From Thamnaconus septentrionalis (taxonomy: Eukaryota > Chordata > Actinopteri > Tetraodontiformes > Monacanthidae), in contig CM020501.1 of NCBI GenBank assembly GCA_009823395.1, positions 30,689,861-30,753,860 on the forward strand: a DNA stretch of 64,000 bases, read 5' to 3'. The notes beneath the pieces are model-generated. The model was not told the origin of the DNA. It searched no databases and saw only the letters and a list, made by a program, of their open reading frames with translations. The position numbers and the translations under genes were made by a program. This document shows, piece by piece, positions 34,736-45,515 of the stretch; within the stretch, counting starts at the first letter, position 1; each line of letters begins with the position of its first letter.

Positions 34736-35008
34736 GCCTTCGTGCCGGCAGCGTCTGGAATTCAGCACCCTGTTTATTTCCTGGAATCGCTGCCGTGAAA
34801 CTGATGCGCCGCGATTGGAGATGATTCCAAACTGCTCCTCCTTTTTTCTTCTCCTGCGCCACCAGAAACATAAAAAATAAAAACCCAGTTTAAGCGGCGT
34901 GTGATGTGCATTCATGTCTCTTTAGCTCCAGCGACTTTGGTTATCTGACGCAAGCCTCGGCAGGAATTTCAAGCAGGGACACAAGAAAAAGTAGCTGCAA
35001 CCCGTTCC

Positions 35009-35066
<58 letters not shown>

Positions 35067-35069
35067 ACA
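35009..35069. repeat. (CA)n microsatellite
   Basis: Pure CA tract of about 30 units in sgcz intron 6. Confidence 0.95.
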
Positions 35070-36071
35070 CAGGCTTTGATCCGCCGACACTGAATGTGCT
35101 TCATAAATTTTGCTGGATCCTTTCAGAGGAAATGGGCCTGGCTTCTGGCTTCTCTGCTGCACCATCATCCACGGCTCAGTTCAAGCAGCATTGTGTGTAA
35201 TTGTTGCTGTTGTTGTTGTTGTTTACCTAAACAAGGCAGTTTCAACGCTTTGATAGAGCTGAGAGGAGCTCGGCCAATCACGTCCTCTAGGGTCAGAACC
35301 ACCACCCAATGACACATTACATGAAGACAACTGGCCATTGTTGTGTGTCGTGTGTGTGCGTTTTTGTTAATTTTGTTGATGTGTCGATATTTTCGTCTGT
35401 CTAGACTGACGAACTCCTGGTTTGTTCCCGCACAAACATCGGCCTAATCTGACTTGAGTGTGTGTGTACGAGACAAACTGTTTAACCTCTGTAAAGCTTT
35501 TAACCGACTGCATTTCACTGTGACAACAACAACAGAAAACATGGCTCACTTACCACTTTATTCTAAGTGGCTATTGACCTCTGTTTTTTTACACCTAGAG
35601 GGCGCAACTGAGCACCACAGCTGAGTGACGACTAGTGAAGTTAAATCTATGTACAACAATATCTACGAAGCAGCAGCAACTGCAGTGTGTTGACTGAAAG
35701 TTGAGAGGTGACCCCAACTCTCCAGCATGGGGTCACCTGAGCCGTGCACTATTTAGAGTGAGAGAGAGAGAGAGAGACAGAGAGAGAGAGGGAGAGAGAG
35801 AGGGAGAGTAGTGGAGGAGAAGTGAGGACAAATAACTGGCAGGAAATGAGGAAGAGGAGGGGGAGGAGGAGGAAGAGGGAGAATATCGGCACAGGTTGGA
35901 TGCTGTGGCTTCGGCTAAAACCCAGAACTTTGGTTGGCGGGTGCAAACAGAGGGCTAAATATGTTGTTGTCTATGCATGCTGCCCCACTGGAGTCCAGGA
36001 TGGAAATAAAGAAATAAATCATAAAGGTTCTTAATGTGGGAGAGACGCTCTCCTCCTCTGCAGTGGAGAAA

Positions 36072-36113
<42 letters not shown>

Positions 36114-36132
36114 GCACACACACACACACGCA
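36072..36132. repeat. (CA)n microsatellite with CG interruptions
   Basis: CA tract with ACGCACG variants near its right end. Confidence 0.95.
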
Positions 36133-36893
36133 CACATGACAAACCGTGTGGTGCATCAGAGGAGCAGTTGGCTTGTAACGCCGTGACCTTTGACCCCTGC
36201 GGCCTGCTGGGACGCCCCTCCCTCCGTCAGGCCTGTCAGGCTGCCAATCAGCAGCGTACGGCGCCTCCTACTGGGAGCTCATTAGGAGGAGCGGACCACC
36301 GGCTCGCAGGCCTCCTCAAGGTTTTTTTTATGTTGCACCTTTTTTCTGACTGTGGTTTGGAGGCGACGCCACCGCCTCATCTTGTTGTTCGTGTTTCTTA
36401 TTCATAAATATTAATGTGCGGCAGAATGGGCGGAGAAAAGCTTGTCTGACACGCAAACGCACACATAAGCAATGAAAGCATGTGCGTTAAAAAAAAATCT
36501 GATTCTTCTGGTTTGTAATTGTCATGAAAAATAAATAATTAATTATAAATATTAATATATATTAATAACAATCATGCCAGATTTTTTATTTTGTTTGAAT
36601 AAGTATTAAAGGGAATTGAAGCTTAAGTCGTTGTGACTGTCAGCTTTGGTGGACAGCTATTTCATTTTTATGATTTTTTTTTTTTAATCATCATAAACAT
36701 TTTCATATTTTAATATTTATTTCTTTAAATTTAAGCTCTTTGGAAAATTATTTCTATGGGATAAAGGGGCAGATACTATTACAAGATTATTGTTCTTTCT
36801 GCTCCCTTTCATTCGGGGACTTGGGAATGTTTAGAAAATAAATAAATAAATAAATAAAATAAACAGACAAGTGGTCAGTAGGGGGCGACTCAC

Positions 36894-36966
36894 TTGAGGT
36901 CCTGGAAGGGTTGGGCTCTCACGTGCGACGTCTCCACCGAGTGGCTGAAGACGACGCCCTCGTTCC
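36894..36966 (-). CDS. sgcz: sgcz exon 6
   Basis: A 73-base exon with acceptor CTCTCTCAG before 36966 and donor GTGAGT after 36894. It enters in phase 1 and leaves in phase 2, so skipping it would shift the frame. It encodes GNEGVVFSHSVETSHVRAQP followed by FQDL. The HSVET and VRA-x-P motifs are conserved across gamma/delta/zeta-sarcoglycans just before the LESPTR segment of the next exon. The acceptor's pyrimidine tract is a (CT)n microsatellite. Confidence 0.96.
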
Positions 36967-36968
<2 letters not shown>

Positions 36969-37015
<47 letters not shown>

Positions 37016-37018
37016 TGA
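36969..37018. repeat. (GA)n microsatellite forming the sgcz exon 6 pyrimidine tract
   Basis: (CT)n on the sense strand, contiguous with the CAG acceptor of exon 6. It therefore serves as the polypyrimidine tract itself. Confidence 0.95.
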
Positions 37019-37542
37019 GAGAAAGGTCCTGGACCTCCCATAATATCGATCTCAGCCACGGTATCAGATGGATATCTACAGAAAAATGCCAACCGCTAGC
37101 TGATGTCAGCTGGCTAGCTAGCTCGCTTGCTCGCTAGCTGCTACAGGCAGGCAGTCAGGACAGTTTCCGGATGAAAAGCTGTGATTGGCTGTGATTTATT
37201 GCAGCATTTTAATTTAATTTCCCTCGTACAAAATGAGCAACTCCTCCAGATGTTCTTAGTTTATTTATTCCTGTTTTTGGAGAGTTTTGGTCGTAACTCT
37301 GCTGCCGAGAAGCGGCTGGAGGAGAAAACTTTAAAATTCGAGGTTTTAGTGACTACGTCCAAACTCCCCGACTCCTCGGATGAAAATAAAAAAGCTTTTA
37401 CGCTGCCCGGAGCTGCTGCCAAGGCCAACAACTACAACAACTACAACAATACGAGGACAGTGAGGCACCCAAACTATAAAAGGCGTTCAATCTAAAGTGA
37501 ACAAATCATTCCATAAATAGGTTGTGATTCAATATAACAAAT

Positions 37543-37738
37543 CCATCTTGCACCAGCACATTTCTAAGGAAGCCTGGTGTGGACAATCCAGCCACCTGAC
37601 AGCACAGCGTTTGGTATTTAGGCTGAACACTAGGGGCGTCCTCCAATAAACTGACCAAGAAGCAACAGAAGAAGGTGGACCAGGGGTACAGGTTTGGGTG
37701 CACAGGGCCACCGTAGTTCACTGGCAAGCTCAGGAGGC
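37543..37738 (-). mobile_element. Dispersed repeat, copy 3 (partial)
   Basis: Inverted, truncated relative of 14401-14718 and 25200-25527, from CCATCTTGCACCAGCACATT to CTGGCAAGCTCAGGAG. The TTAAAGGTC end is missing. Confidence 0.7.
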
Positions 37739-38189
37739 TGCTCGTGACTGTTTTGAGTTGCAGTGCATAAAAACTAGCTTGAGTGGAAAAAAGGACGACA
37801 CTTCTGATTGGAAGACTGGAAATTCTGAGTCTTTGGTCGAAATTTTCTCTGCTTTATTTTGTGATAAAAAGAAAAAATGTGGCTTAATCTTATCGAGTTC
37901 ATTTTTGTCAGTTCACAAAGACACTGAACGGCCGCCAAACGCTGAGCAGTCGCTGCAAACTGATGATTTCTTTCTCTCTTTCTTTCCTTCTTTCTTTTTC
38001 CCCTCTACTCCCCGTCGGCGCCTCCTGACACCACCTGCAGGTCCGATCAGGGAATAATGACAGACATTGGCTGCCCTGCCTTTTATCCTCGGGCACACGT
38101 CCACATGAGACGACACAGCAGTGAAATTGGCTGCAACACTCGGCTTGAAAATCTCCACAGCGAGCCACCACACCACCGGCTGCCCCCCC

Positions 38190-38339
38190 TGCTGCTGTTA
38201 CGGCTACTGTTACTGCTGCTGCTACTGTTACGGCTGCTGCTGCTGCTGCTGTTACTGCTGCTGCTACTACTGCTACTACTGCTGCTACTACTGCTGCTCC
38301 TACTGCTGCTGCTCCTACTGCTGCTGTTACTCCTGTTAC

Positions 38340-38379
<40 letters not shown>

Positions 38380-38527
38380 ACTGCTGCTACTACTGCTGCT
38401 GCTACTGCTGCTGTTACTGCTGCTGTTACTCCTGTTACGGCTGCTGCAGCTGCTGCCACTGCTGCTGCTGTTAGTGCTGCTGCTGCTGCTGCTGCTGCTA
38501 CTCCTGTTACGGCCGCTGCAGCTGCTG
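38190..38527. repeat. Compound CTG/TAC/TTACGG trinucleotide repeat, about 340 bp
   Basis: Runs of CTG mixed with CTA, TTA and TTACGG units. On the sgcz sense strand this is CAG with GTAACAG variants. It begins within about ten bases of the exon 5 donor. Poly-Leu, poly-Ser, poly-Cys/Tyr and Ala/Val frames over it are artefacts. Confidence 0.95.
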
Positions 38528-38532
38528 CTCAC

Positions 38533-38655
38533 CGGTGACTCGCAGCTTCTCGGTGCCGATGCTGATCTCCTCCTCGTCCGCTGAGAACAGGACCTGCTCG
38601 CCGTCGGCGCTCCTCACCTCGAACCTCTGACACTGAGCCTCCACCATCTCTGCAC
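38533..38655 (-). CDS. sgcz: sgcz exon 5
   Basis: A 123-base exon, phase 1 on both sides, with acceptor CCTCAG before 38655 and donor GTGAGC after 38533. It encodes AEMVEAQCQRFEVRSADGE, then VLFSADEEEISIGTEKLRVTG. The FSADE and KLRVTG motifs are sarcoglycan ectodomain landmarks. The length is one codon longer than gamma, as I recall for zeta. A second AG six bases into the exon (CAGGTGCAG) could be used as an alternative acceptor, removing two residues in frame. I chose the first because it gives the conserved Gly-Ala before the Val-Glu-Ala motif. Confidence 0.96.
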
Positions 38656-39413
38656 CTGAGGAACGAAGAACAAGGAGACACATGGAGGTTCAGAGCTGCA
38701 GCCAATCATCATGCAGCTGCTGCTAAAGCTGCGTGTTCATCCCGACTTGAAGGTTTTTTTTCCCGGCCGCTCGGGATTCACTCCAACTGCGGTTGGAGTG
38801 AATCCCATCTTCTTCTGCTCTCTCGCTCCAGCAGTGCGTAACCAACCCAGAAACTGGAGTCCTTGCACTTTTCATTTTTCTTTCTGAAACCATCATTAAT
38901 CCTGATCCAGTTTGTGGTGTTTTTGCATAATAGTCTAAAAAGAGGAGAAAATGGAGACTGAAGCAGCTCGTTGCTCCTGCCCCCCCCCCTCAAAAAAAAA
39001 AAAAGAAAGGCAGCGATGTCGTGTTGGCTAATGACTCGGGGCTCATCAACTTTTGGATCGTTCTCATTGACTTTTTAATGGCTTCTAATGAAGTGACAGA
39101 GTTCGCCGTAGCAGGATACATGCACCCAGGAGCGCCCGCGACTTTTCATTTATCAATTAGCGCGAAGCAGGAAGAGGAGGTGGCGGCTGCGGCGGCGGCG
39201 GCTGGCAGAGTTTTTCCTTGTTTTTTCAAACTGGCGGGTTTGTTTTGGACTCGGCCGCAGCGGAAACGGATCGATGCCGAGGATTCCTGCTGAAGCTGGA
39301 GCTCCGTTGACCTTCTTTGTGGGAAAACAAGGCAGCAATGTGTAGGAGTGGCCCTTTGTGATGTCACTAAGAGAACGACTAGTACTACTATTGGCCCGAG
39401 GTTCTCATAACTT

Positions 39414-39854
39414 TAGATTGGCAAACTTTTTGACTGGTGGGGCCACAGTGGGTTCTACAGTGGGCCAGAGGGGGGTAGCGGAGAAGCAGGAGATGGATGG
39501 AGTGTTCTGGTGAGCCACCTCATCGGAGGAAACAATCTATTATGGGATATTATGGAGAAAACATGTTGCTGTAATGTCAATGGAAAATGAAGCAAATTTG
39601 CAACCAAATTAGTGTCTTTTAAGCCCACCAGGGTGTTGAGCTCTTAGAACCATTCAGAACCACCCAGAACCACCCAGAACCATCTAGAACCATCCAGAAC
39701 CACCAGGGTGTTTCGCTCTTTATTGAAATGACTCTGAAAACACTGCAAGCATGGAGGAAACTATTAATATCATTTCTTCAGCTTCGGCGGGGCGGATTTA
39801 AAAGCTTTAACGGCCCGCATATGGCCCCCGGGCCGTAGTTTGCCCACGTCTGCG
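39414..39854 (-). mobile_element. hAT-like nonautonomous element, inverted copy
   Basis: Reverse-orientation relative of 4323-4789, from ACTGGTGGGGCCACAGTGGG at the left to GGGCCGTAGTTTGCCCACGT at the right. It has one internal block of the GGTTCTGGATG-type repeat, read here as CCAGAACCACCCAGAACC. Confidence 0.75.
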
Positions 39855-40753
39855 TTGGAATGATTCACAAGGACACAAGTGGCTCATCGGGACCAAGAAA
39901 GAAAGAAAAAACCCAGAGGCTTGATAAACGTAAAGCAAACCGGTTGCTTTGATTGGTTGAAGTAGAAAAGAAGAAATTGCCCTTTGTGATGTCACAAATG
40001 TAGAAAGAAAAAAAATCTGGTGGAAGTGCAACTTCAGTTCAAGAAGATCCAGTGAGGTGAGGGAAGCAGGAAGTCCTGGAAGCTGCTGTGAGTCGCTTCA
40101 ACTTCAAATACAAGAAAAGAAGAAGAAAAAAGCTGTTTTCATTTGTGACTTTGCCTGGAGGACAAAAAGTAAAAACACTGAAGAGAAACGCAGGGTGTGA
40201 CAAAGCAAATCATGAGGATGAAAATACTTTTTTCAAACAAAAACGACCCAGTTTCCTCAAACGCATCGTTTTTTTTTTTCATGGGCCGAGTTTGTGCTGA
40301 ACAAACAAACTCACAAAGCAGGAAAAAAAAGGCAACAACACAAAGTAACAAAAAATAAAATAAAAACTAAAAGTCAACTTAGGATGTTGAGAAACGACCT
40401 CATCCAACTGTTTTCTACATCAACAAGCCAGATGAAGAAATTCACCATGAAATTGTCCCCAAAAAAAGCAAAAACCATCAAATCTGATGACCGAAAAAAA
40501 CCCCAAACAAACCCTGAAACTTAACAAAGCAGTTGTGCAGTTCCAGCTGCTCAGATGCAAAGTGAGGATTTTCTTTCTTTCTTTCTTTCTTTCTTTCTTT
40601 TTTTTTTTAATGCAAATCACTCCAAGGGGAAAGACATTCGCAGCGTGTTTATAAAAATTACAGCTGTTCAAAATTCCGAAAGATCGTCGGCTGGCAGACT
40701 GAGACACGCAGCAGCGTCTCCTCCTCCGTAATTGCAGGACGGTTAAAATCAGC

Positions 40754-41241
40754 GCCCGGGGCCCATTTGCGCCGTTTAAAGCTTTTGAATCCGGCCCACA
40801 GAACTTTTAGAACTGATATCAACAGTTTATCAGTCAGTCATCAAACAGCTGCATCTCCTCCATGTTTGCAGTGTTTTCACAGTCATTTCAATCAAGAGCT
40901 AAACACCCAGGTAGTTCTGGGGTGGTTCTGGATGGTTCTAAGAGCTAAATACCCTGGTGGTCCAGGGGGTTTCTGGATGGTTCTGGATGGTTCTAGGTGG
41001 TTCTAAGAGCTAAACACCCTGGTGGGGCTTCAAAGACACTGATTTGGTTGCAACTTTGCTTCATTTTCCATTGACATTACAGCAACATGTTTTCTCCATA
41101 ATAACCATGATAGATTGTTTCCTCCTATGAGGTGGTTCACCAAAACACTGCATCGAGCTGCTGCTGCTGCTCCGCTACCCCCCTCTGGCACACTGTACAA
41201 CCCACTGTGGCCCCACCAGTCAAACAGTTGCCCCACCACTG
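40754..41241 (+). mobile_element. hAT-like nonautonomous element, copy with worn left end
   Basis: Same family as 4323-4789. It keeps GGCCCATTTGCGCCG near the left, ATCAAACAGCTGCATCTCCT, the GGTTCTGGATGG internal repeats and the right end CCCCACCAGTCAAACAGTTG. The CAGGTGTGGGCAAAC terminus is missing or mutated. Confidence 0.72.
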
Positions 41242-41814
41242 GTCTAGAACATGGACTGACTGTCACAAGTTTCACTGCAGTGCAATCATGTATTTCACTA
41301 AACCGTCATATTCAGACATACACAACTGGGATGGGTGTTGTGGTATCGGCACGTTTTTTATGAGTACGAGTGCAGTACTCAACTGGTATCGGTATGGATC
41401 CCCGTCTTAATAGAAGGGATTACAAAAGCTGTAATGGAACCTGCATGCGATAAATAATCCAATGCAGCCACAACTAACAAACAAACAAACAAACAGAGTA
41501 GCCAATCAGAGCGGACTGAGCCTTCAACAGTTGTTCCAGGTGTGTTGGTCGACTCACATTATGTCTATTCAACCAACAGTGTTGTGAGTGTGTGATGTGT
41601 AGTCTGGCTCTCTGAGGTGCTGCCACGTCTCAGCCGCGACCCGTCAGGTGTCAATTAGCGCCGCCAAGTGGCTGTCAGTCGCAATCAGACTTTATTAGCA
41701 GACATCAATCTGGGATTAGTTTCTCTTTCTCATCTCGGCCCCTCACTCTTTATTCCCTCTATCTCCTCCCTCCCTCCTTAAGCCTCTCGCTCGTCCATCA
41801 ACTGAGTGCGACTG

Positions 41815-41817
<3 letters not shown>

Positions 41818-41856
<39 letters not shown>
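41818..41856. repeat. (GT)n microsatellite
   Basis: Pure GT tract of about 19 units. Confidence 0.95.
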
Positions 41857-41859
<3 letters not shown>

Positions 41860-42376
41860 CCTTTAAAAAAAAGACAGAAAAAGACAGCAATTGAGATTAG
41901 AGTGGTGAAAGAAGCCCGGCGTGTCTACGTGCCAGATAGGAAGGATTAAGAGATGGAGGGGCGGGCTCGTCACTGGTGATGGGGTGGGCGGGGCTTCAGG
42001 GAGAGGAAGGTTGACACAAAGGTAGAGACGAGGAAAGAATTTCAAGAAAGTTCTTTGACTTGGAGGATGCGTCGCTCGAGTTGCGGAGACAGAGTCAGAG
42101 CTGCGACGTCCAGGAGTTTATCAAACAAGGCCAAACCAAAAAAAAAAACAGAAGCTCCAGTTCATTGAAACCAGAGGTTAGTGCAACACTTGGCACTGTA
42201 CTCTGACACCAAACAAGTACAGTGTCGGTACCATCCAAGCCATTACTGATACTTTTGTCTTTTGGTATTTTGATGTGAAGGAGATTGACAGACAAACTGA
42301 ACAGTGAGGACGAATTGAAGCCTGAGAATCAGTGACGCCACTCCTGGTATCTGTCCAAGACCGATGCCAACCCCGG

Positions 42377-42532
42377 TATATAGGCAGATAGATAAGATAG
42401 ATAGATAGGTAGATAGATAGATAGATATATAAATAGATATATAGGTAGGTAGATAGATAGAAAGATAGATATATAAATAGATATATAGGTAGGTAGATAG
42501 ATAGAAAGATAGATATATAAATAGATATATAA
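42377..42532. repeat. (GATA)n-type repeat, left of the LINE fragment
   Basis: AGATAGATAGAT with TATATAAATAGATATATAGG and GGTAGGTAGATA variants. The same variant words recur in the right-hand array at 43548-43765. Confidence 0.95.
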
Positions 42533-43545
42533 GGGCCGTGCGGTCCCTGTATGATCGGAGCAGGAGTCTGGTTCGCATTGCCGGCAGTAAGTCGGATCTG
42601 TTCCCAGTGCGTGTTGGACTCCGGCAGGGCTGCCCTTTGTCACCGGTTCTGTTCATTATTTTCATGGACAGAATTTCTAGGCGCAGCCAGGGGCCGGAGG
42701 GAGTCTGGTTCGGGAACCACATGATTGCGTCTCTGCTTTTTGCGGATGATGTGGTCGTGTTGGCTTCATCGAGCCAGGACCTCCAATGTGCACTGGGGCG
42801 GTTTGCAGCCGAGTGTGAAGCGGCTGGGATGAGAATCAGCACCTCCAAGTCCGAGGCCATGGTTCTCGACCGGAAAAAGGTGGTTTGTCCTCTCCGGGTC
42901 GGTGGGAGATCCTGCCTCAGGTGGAGGAGTTCAAGTATCTCGGGGTCTTGTTCACGAGTGAGGGAGGATGGAGCGTGAGATCGACAGGCGGATCGGTGCA
43001 GCGTCTGCAGTGATGCGGTCGCTGTACGGTCCGTCCGTCGTGGTGAAGAAGGAGCTGTCAAAGGCGAGGCTCTCGATTTACTGGTCGATCTACGTTCCCA
43101 CCCTCACCTATGGTCACGAGCTTTGGGTAGTGACCAAAGAACGCAGATCGCGAATACAAGCGCCGAAATGAGTTTCCTCCGCATGGGGTGGCTGGGCGCA
43201 CCCTGAGGGACAGGTGAGAAGCTCAGTCACCCGGGAGGAGCTCGGAGTAGAGCCGCTGCTCCTCCGCATCGAGAGGGGCCAGCTGAGGTGGCTTGGGCAT
43301 CTGTTCCGGATGCCTCCTGGACGCCTCCCTGGGCAGGTGTTCGGGCATGTCCCACCGGGAGGAGGCCTCGGGAAGACCCAGGACACGCTGGAGGGACTAT
43401 GTCTCCCGGCTGGCCTGGGAACGCATTTGGGTCCCACCGGATGAGCTGGAGGAGGTGACTGGGGCCAGGGAGGTCTGGGCATCTCTGCTGAGGCTGCTGC
43501 CCCCGCGACCCGACCCCGGATAAGCGGATGAAGAAGAAGAAGAAG
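42533..43545 (+). pseudogene. 5'-truncated, frameshifted non-LTR retrotransposon (RT C-terminal part and 3' tail)
   Basis: The plus frame from 42538 carries reverse transcriptase motifs: RQGCPLSPVLF, then LLFADDVVVLA (catalytic F-A-D-D) and ISTSKSEAMV. Near 42960-42980 the frame shifts. Downstream peptides (ASAVMRSLYG, LSIYVPTLTYGHELW-like, RGQLRWLGHLFRMPP) belong to the region between the RT core and the C-terminus of teleost LINEs. Stops and frame changes make it non-functional. The 3' end CGACCCCGGATAAGCGGATG followed by (AAG)n is the typical tail. The clade (RTE/Rex or L2-like) is not resolved. The 5' end is cut inside the RT domain, as with normal LINE truncation. Confidence 0.88.
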
Positions 43546-43547
43546 AT

Positions 43548-43594
43548 AGATATATAAGTAGGTAGATAGATAGAAAGATAGATATATAGGTAGG

Positions 43595-43636
<42 letters not shown>

Positions 43637-43765
43637 TATAGGTAGGTAGATAGATAGATAGATAAATAGATATATAAGTACATACATAGATAGATAGATA
43701 TATAAATAGATATAGGCAAGTAAATAGATAGATAGATATATAGGTACATAGATAGATAGATAGAT
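43548..43765. repeat. (GATA)n-type repeat, right of the LINE fragment
   Basis: Continuation of the GATA array after the LINE tail, with GTAGGTAGATAG and ATATATAAGTA variants. At its right edge TGTACTTTCTTAATCGCAAA follows, which looks like the 3' end of another, inverted retroelement whose tail seeded the array. Confidence 0.93.
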
Positions 43766-44029
43766 GTACTTTCTTAATCGCAAATTGGGAAACTAAGCTG
43801 TTGCAGCACTAAAAACAATACAGAAACGATAAACTACAAGACAGAAAAATCAGAAAGAAGAAGAAAAAATAAAACTAAAAACACTCTGGAAAGGCTGAGA
43901 ATGGGGACGGAGATGTTGTGTTGCCACTGAGCGGTCGGCCGGTCAGTTTGTTGCTCTTTCCTCTCAGCCGCAGTAAAAATCCTCTGCATCCATAAAAGCT
44001 GCCATGCAAACAGTGAGCAGATATAAATG

Positions 44030-44116
44030 TTTCCTTCTGTTTGCACTACTTTTTGTTGCTGTATTTATGCAAATTTCCCCAATGTGGGATTAACGGAGGA
44101 GTTCTATTGTATTTTA
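44030..44116 (+). mobile_element. Non-LTR retrotransposon 3' tail, copy 3
   Basis: Contains TTGCACTACTTTTTGTTGCT, ATGCAAATTTCCCCAATGTG and GGATTAACGGAGGAGTTCTA. Decayed member of the 23225/29910 family. Confidence 0.6.
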
Positions 44117-45099
44117 TAGATACAGATGTCACAATAGAGAGAAGTTGTGAGTTGTTGTAGTTAATATTTCTACTGCAACACGACACCAGTTGCTGTGCTA
44201 CATTTTTATGTTGTGTTCTCGGATTAGCCACTCTTTGGCGACGCAAACGCGCAACAGCAGAGGGCGCTGTGTGTTTGTGCCTGGTGTTTGTTGCAGCAGC
44301 GACTGCAGGCTGGAATCAGAGGCGGGTGAGAGAGAGTTGACGGAGGAGCGGGAAGCAGCGAGTGGCTCTGCTGGAGCCACAAACACTCCGCCTTCACTTC
44401 CAAATGACTTCTTGGAAAGAAAGAATGAAAAAAAACAACAACAAAAGAAAACAACCCAAATTGTTTGACAGTGCAGAGTGGAGCAATGCCTGCTGGGAAG
44501 CATGTCCGCCTGCCGCCCAGCAGTTTATGGAAATGGGGACTTAAATGTTGGACCACTGCAGCGTCTCATGTTGTGAAACTGCTTTTGTGTGACGGCTCGA
44601 CTTCCTAATTGATGTGTCAGTCGCTAAATTTGTAAAAGCCAAAGAAAGAAAAAAGACAGCGAAGAGGCTTAATATAGCGGCGCCGCTGTTAACAAACGAC
44701 AATACGAATAAAGCACCAAACAAAATCCGATTCCGGATTACACGGCCGCTTTGCGTCAACGTTGCTTTTATTGCGATAAACGTTTAACTTTTTGGTTTTC
44801 TTTTTTCCGCAATTGTCAGTCAAGAGTTGTTTTCATCCACTAACAGCAGCTTCAGTTTTTCTCTCTGTTTCCATCAGCGGATCGACGGCTCATGACTTTC
44901 ACTTCCGGCCGTTGCTGCAAAACACCAGGTTTCCCATCTTTCTTCTCAGGTGAAGAACAGTTTGACGTCGACGTACGTTATTCTGAACATTCCACTGCTT
45001 CTTCACACTGCTGGCTGGTTGGATTAACCCACATCCAATTCCACTTCCTGCTCCATGACTTTCCTTTTTTCCATCTACAGATTCATTATTGACAACACC

Positions 45100-45290
45100 A
45101 ATTCAATCAATCAATCAATCAATCAACCAACTTTTAATTGTAAGGCTCTAACTCACATCCATGTCCGTCTGAAAGCATTTTTTTTTTACAATCAGTAGAA
45201 AACCTGCTGAAATCCTCCAGAGCAGCAGGGGGCGACAGTGGCCAGGGAAAAACTCCCCCTGTAGGAAGAAACCACAAGCAGATCCGAAAA
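45100..45290 (-). mobile_element. (CAAT)n-tailed dispersed repeat fragment
   Basis: CAATCAATCAATCAATCAAC followed by a TTTTAATTGTAAGGC start, then GCAGGGGGCGACAGTGG, AAAAACTCCCCCTGTAGGAA and AACCACAAGCAGATCC. This resembles common teleost retroelement 3' ends. A relative with the same (ATCA)n tail and GGGGGCGACAGTGG block is at 57408-57605. Confidence 0.6.
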
Positions 45291-45445
45291 ACAAAACAAA
45301 AACAAAACAAACTTCCCAACTGTTCCACCAACACTGAAGTCCCGAAATTGATCGGAAACTTTTTCCGATGGAGAAGTAAAACTCTTCCTCTTACTTGAAT
45401 GCCAACTTTTGAAAAGCTGCAACGAAAGCACTTCTTAATAGAATT

Positions 45446-45515
45446 GAAATAGTCTTTTTTAATCCCACATTGGGGGAAAATTGCATAATAACAGCAACCA
45501 TACTGTGTATGGTTT
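45446..45515 (-). mobile_element. Non-LTR retrotransposon 3' tail, copy 4 (inverted)
   Basis: TTTAATCCCACATTGGGGGA and AAAATTGCATAATAACAGCA are the inverse of the conserved AATGTGGGATTAA end of the 23225/29910 family. Confidence 0.6.

Larger units (their letters stand above)
36967..38532 (-). other. sgcz: sgcz intron 5 (about 1.6 kb)
   Basis: The 3' end on the sense strand is the (CT)n tract 36969-37018 directly before the exon 6 acceptor. The 5' end is a 340-bp CAG-rich compound repeat directly after the exon 5 donor. Between them, 37025-37540 is unremarkable, 37543-37738 is a dispersed repeat, and 37740-38180 shows no feature. Confidence 0.9.

Noticed and set aside
34240..34824. Open frame of 194 codons, plus strand, with repeated SVSAPQYRP-like words
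   Set aside because: Generated by the CAGTATCGGCCCCT minisatellite.
38057..38584. Leu-rich frame on plus and Ala/Val-rich or Ser-rich frames on minus
   Set aside because: Artefacts of the CTG compound repeat. The true coding part here is only sgcz exon 5 in another frame.
42538..42978. Reverse transcriptase frame as a functional gene
   Set aside because: It is 5'-truncated inside the RT domain and frameshifted downstream, so it is annotated as a dead LINE fragment.
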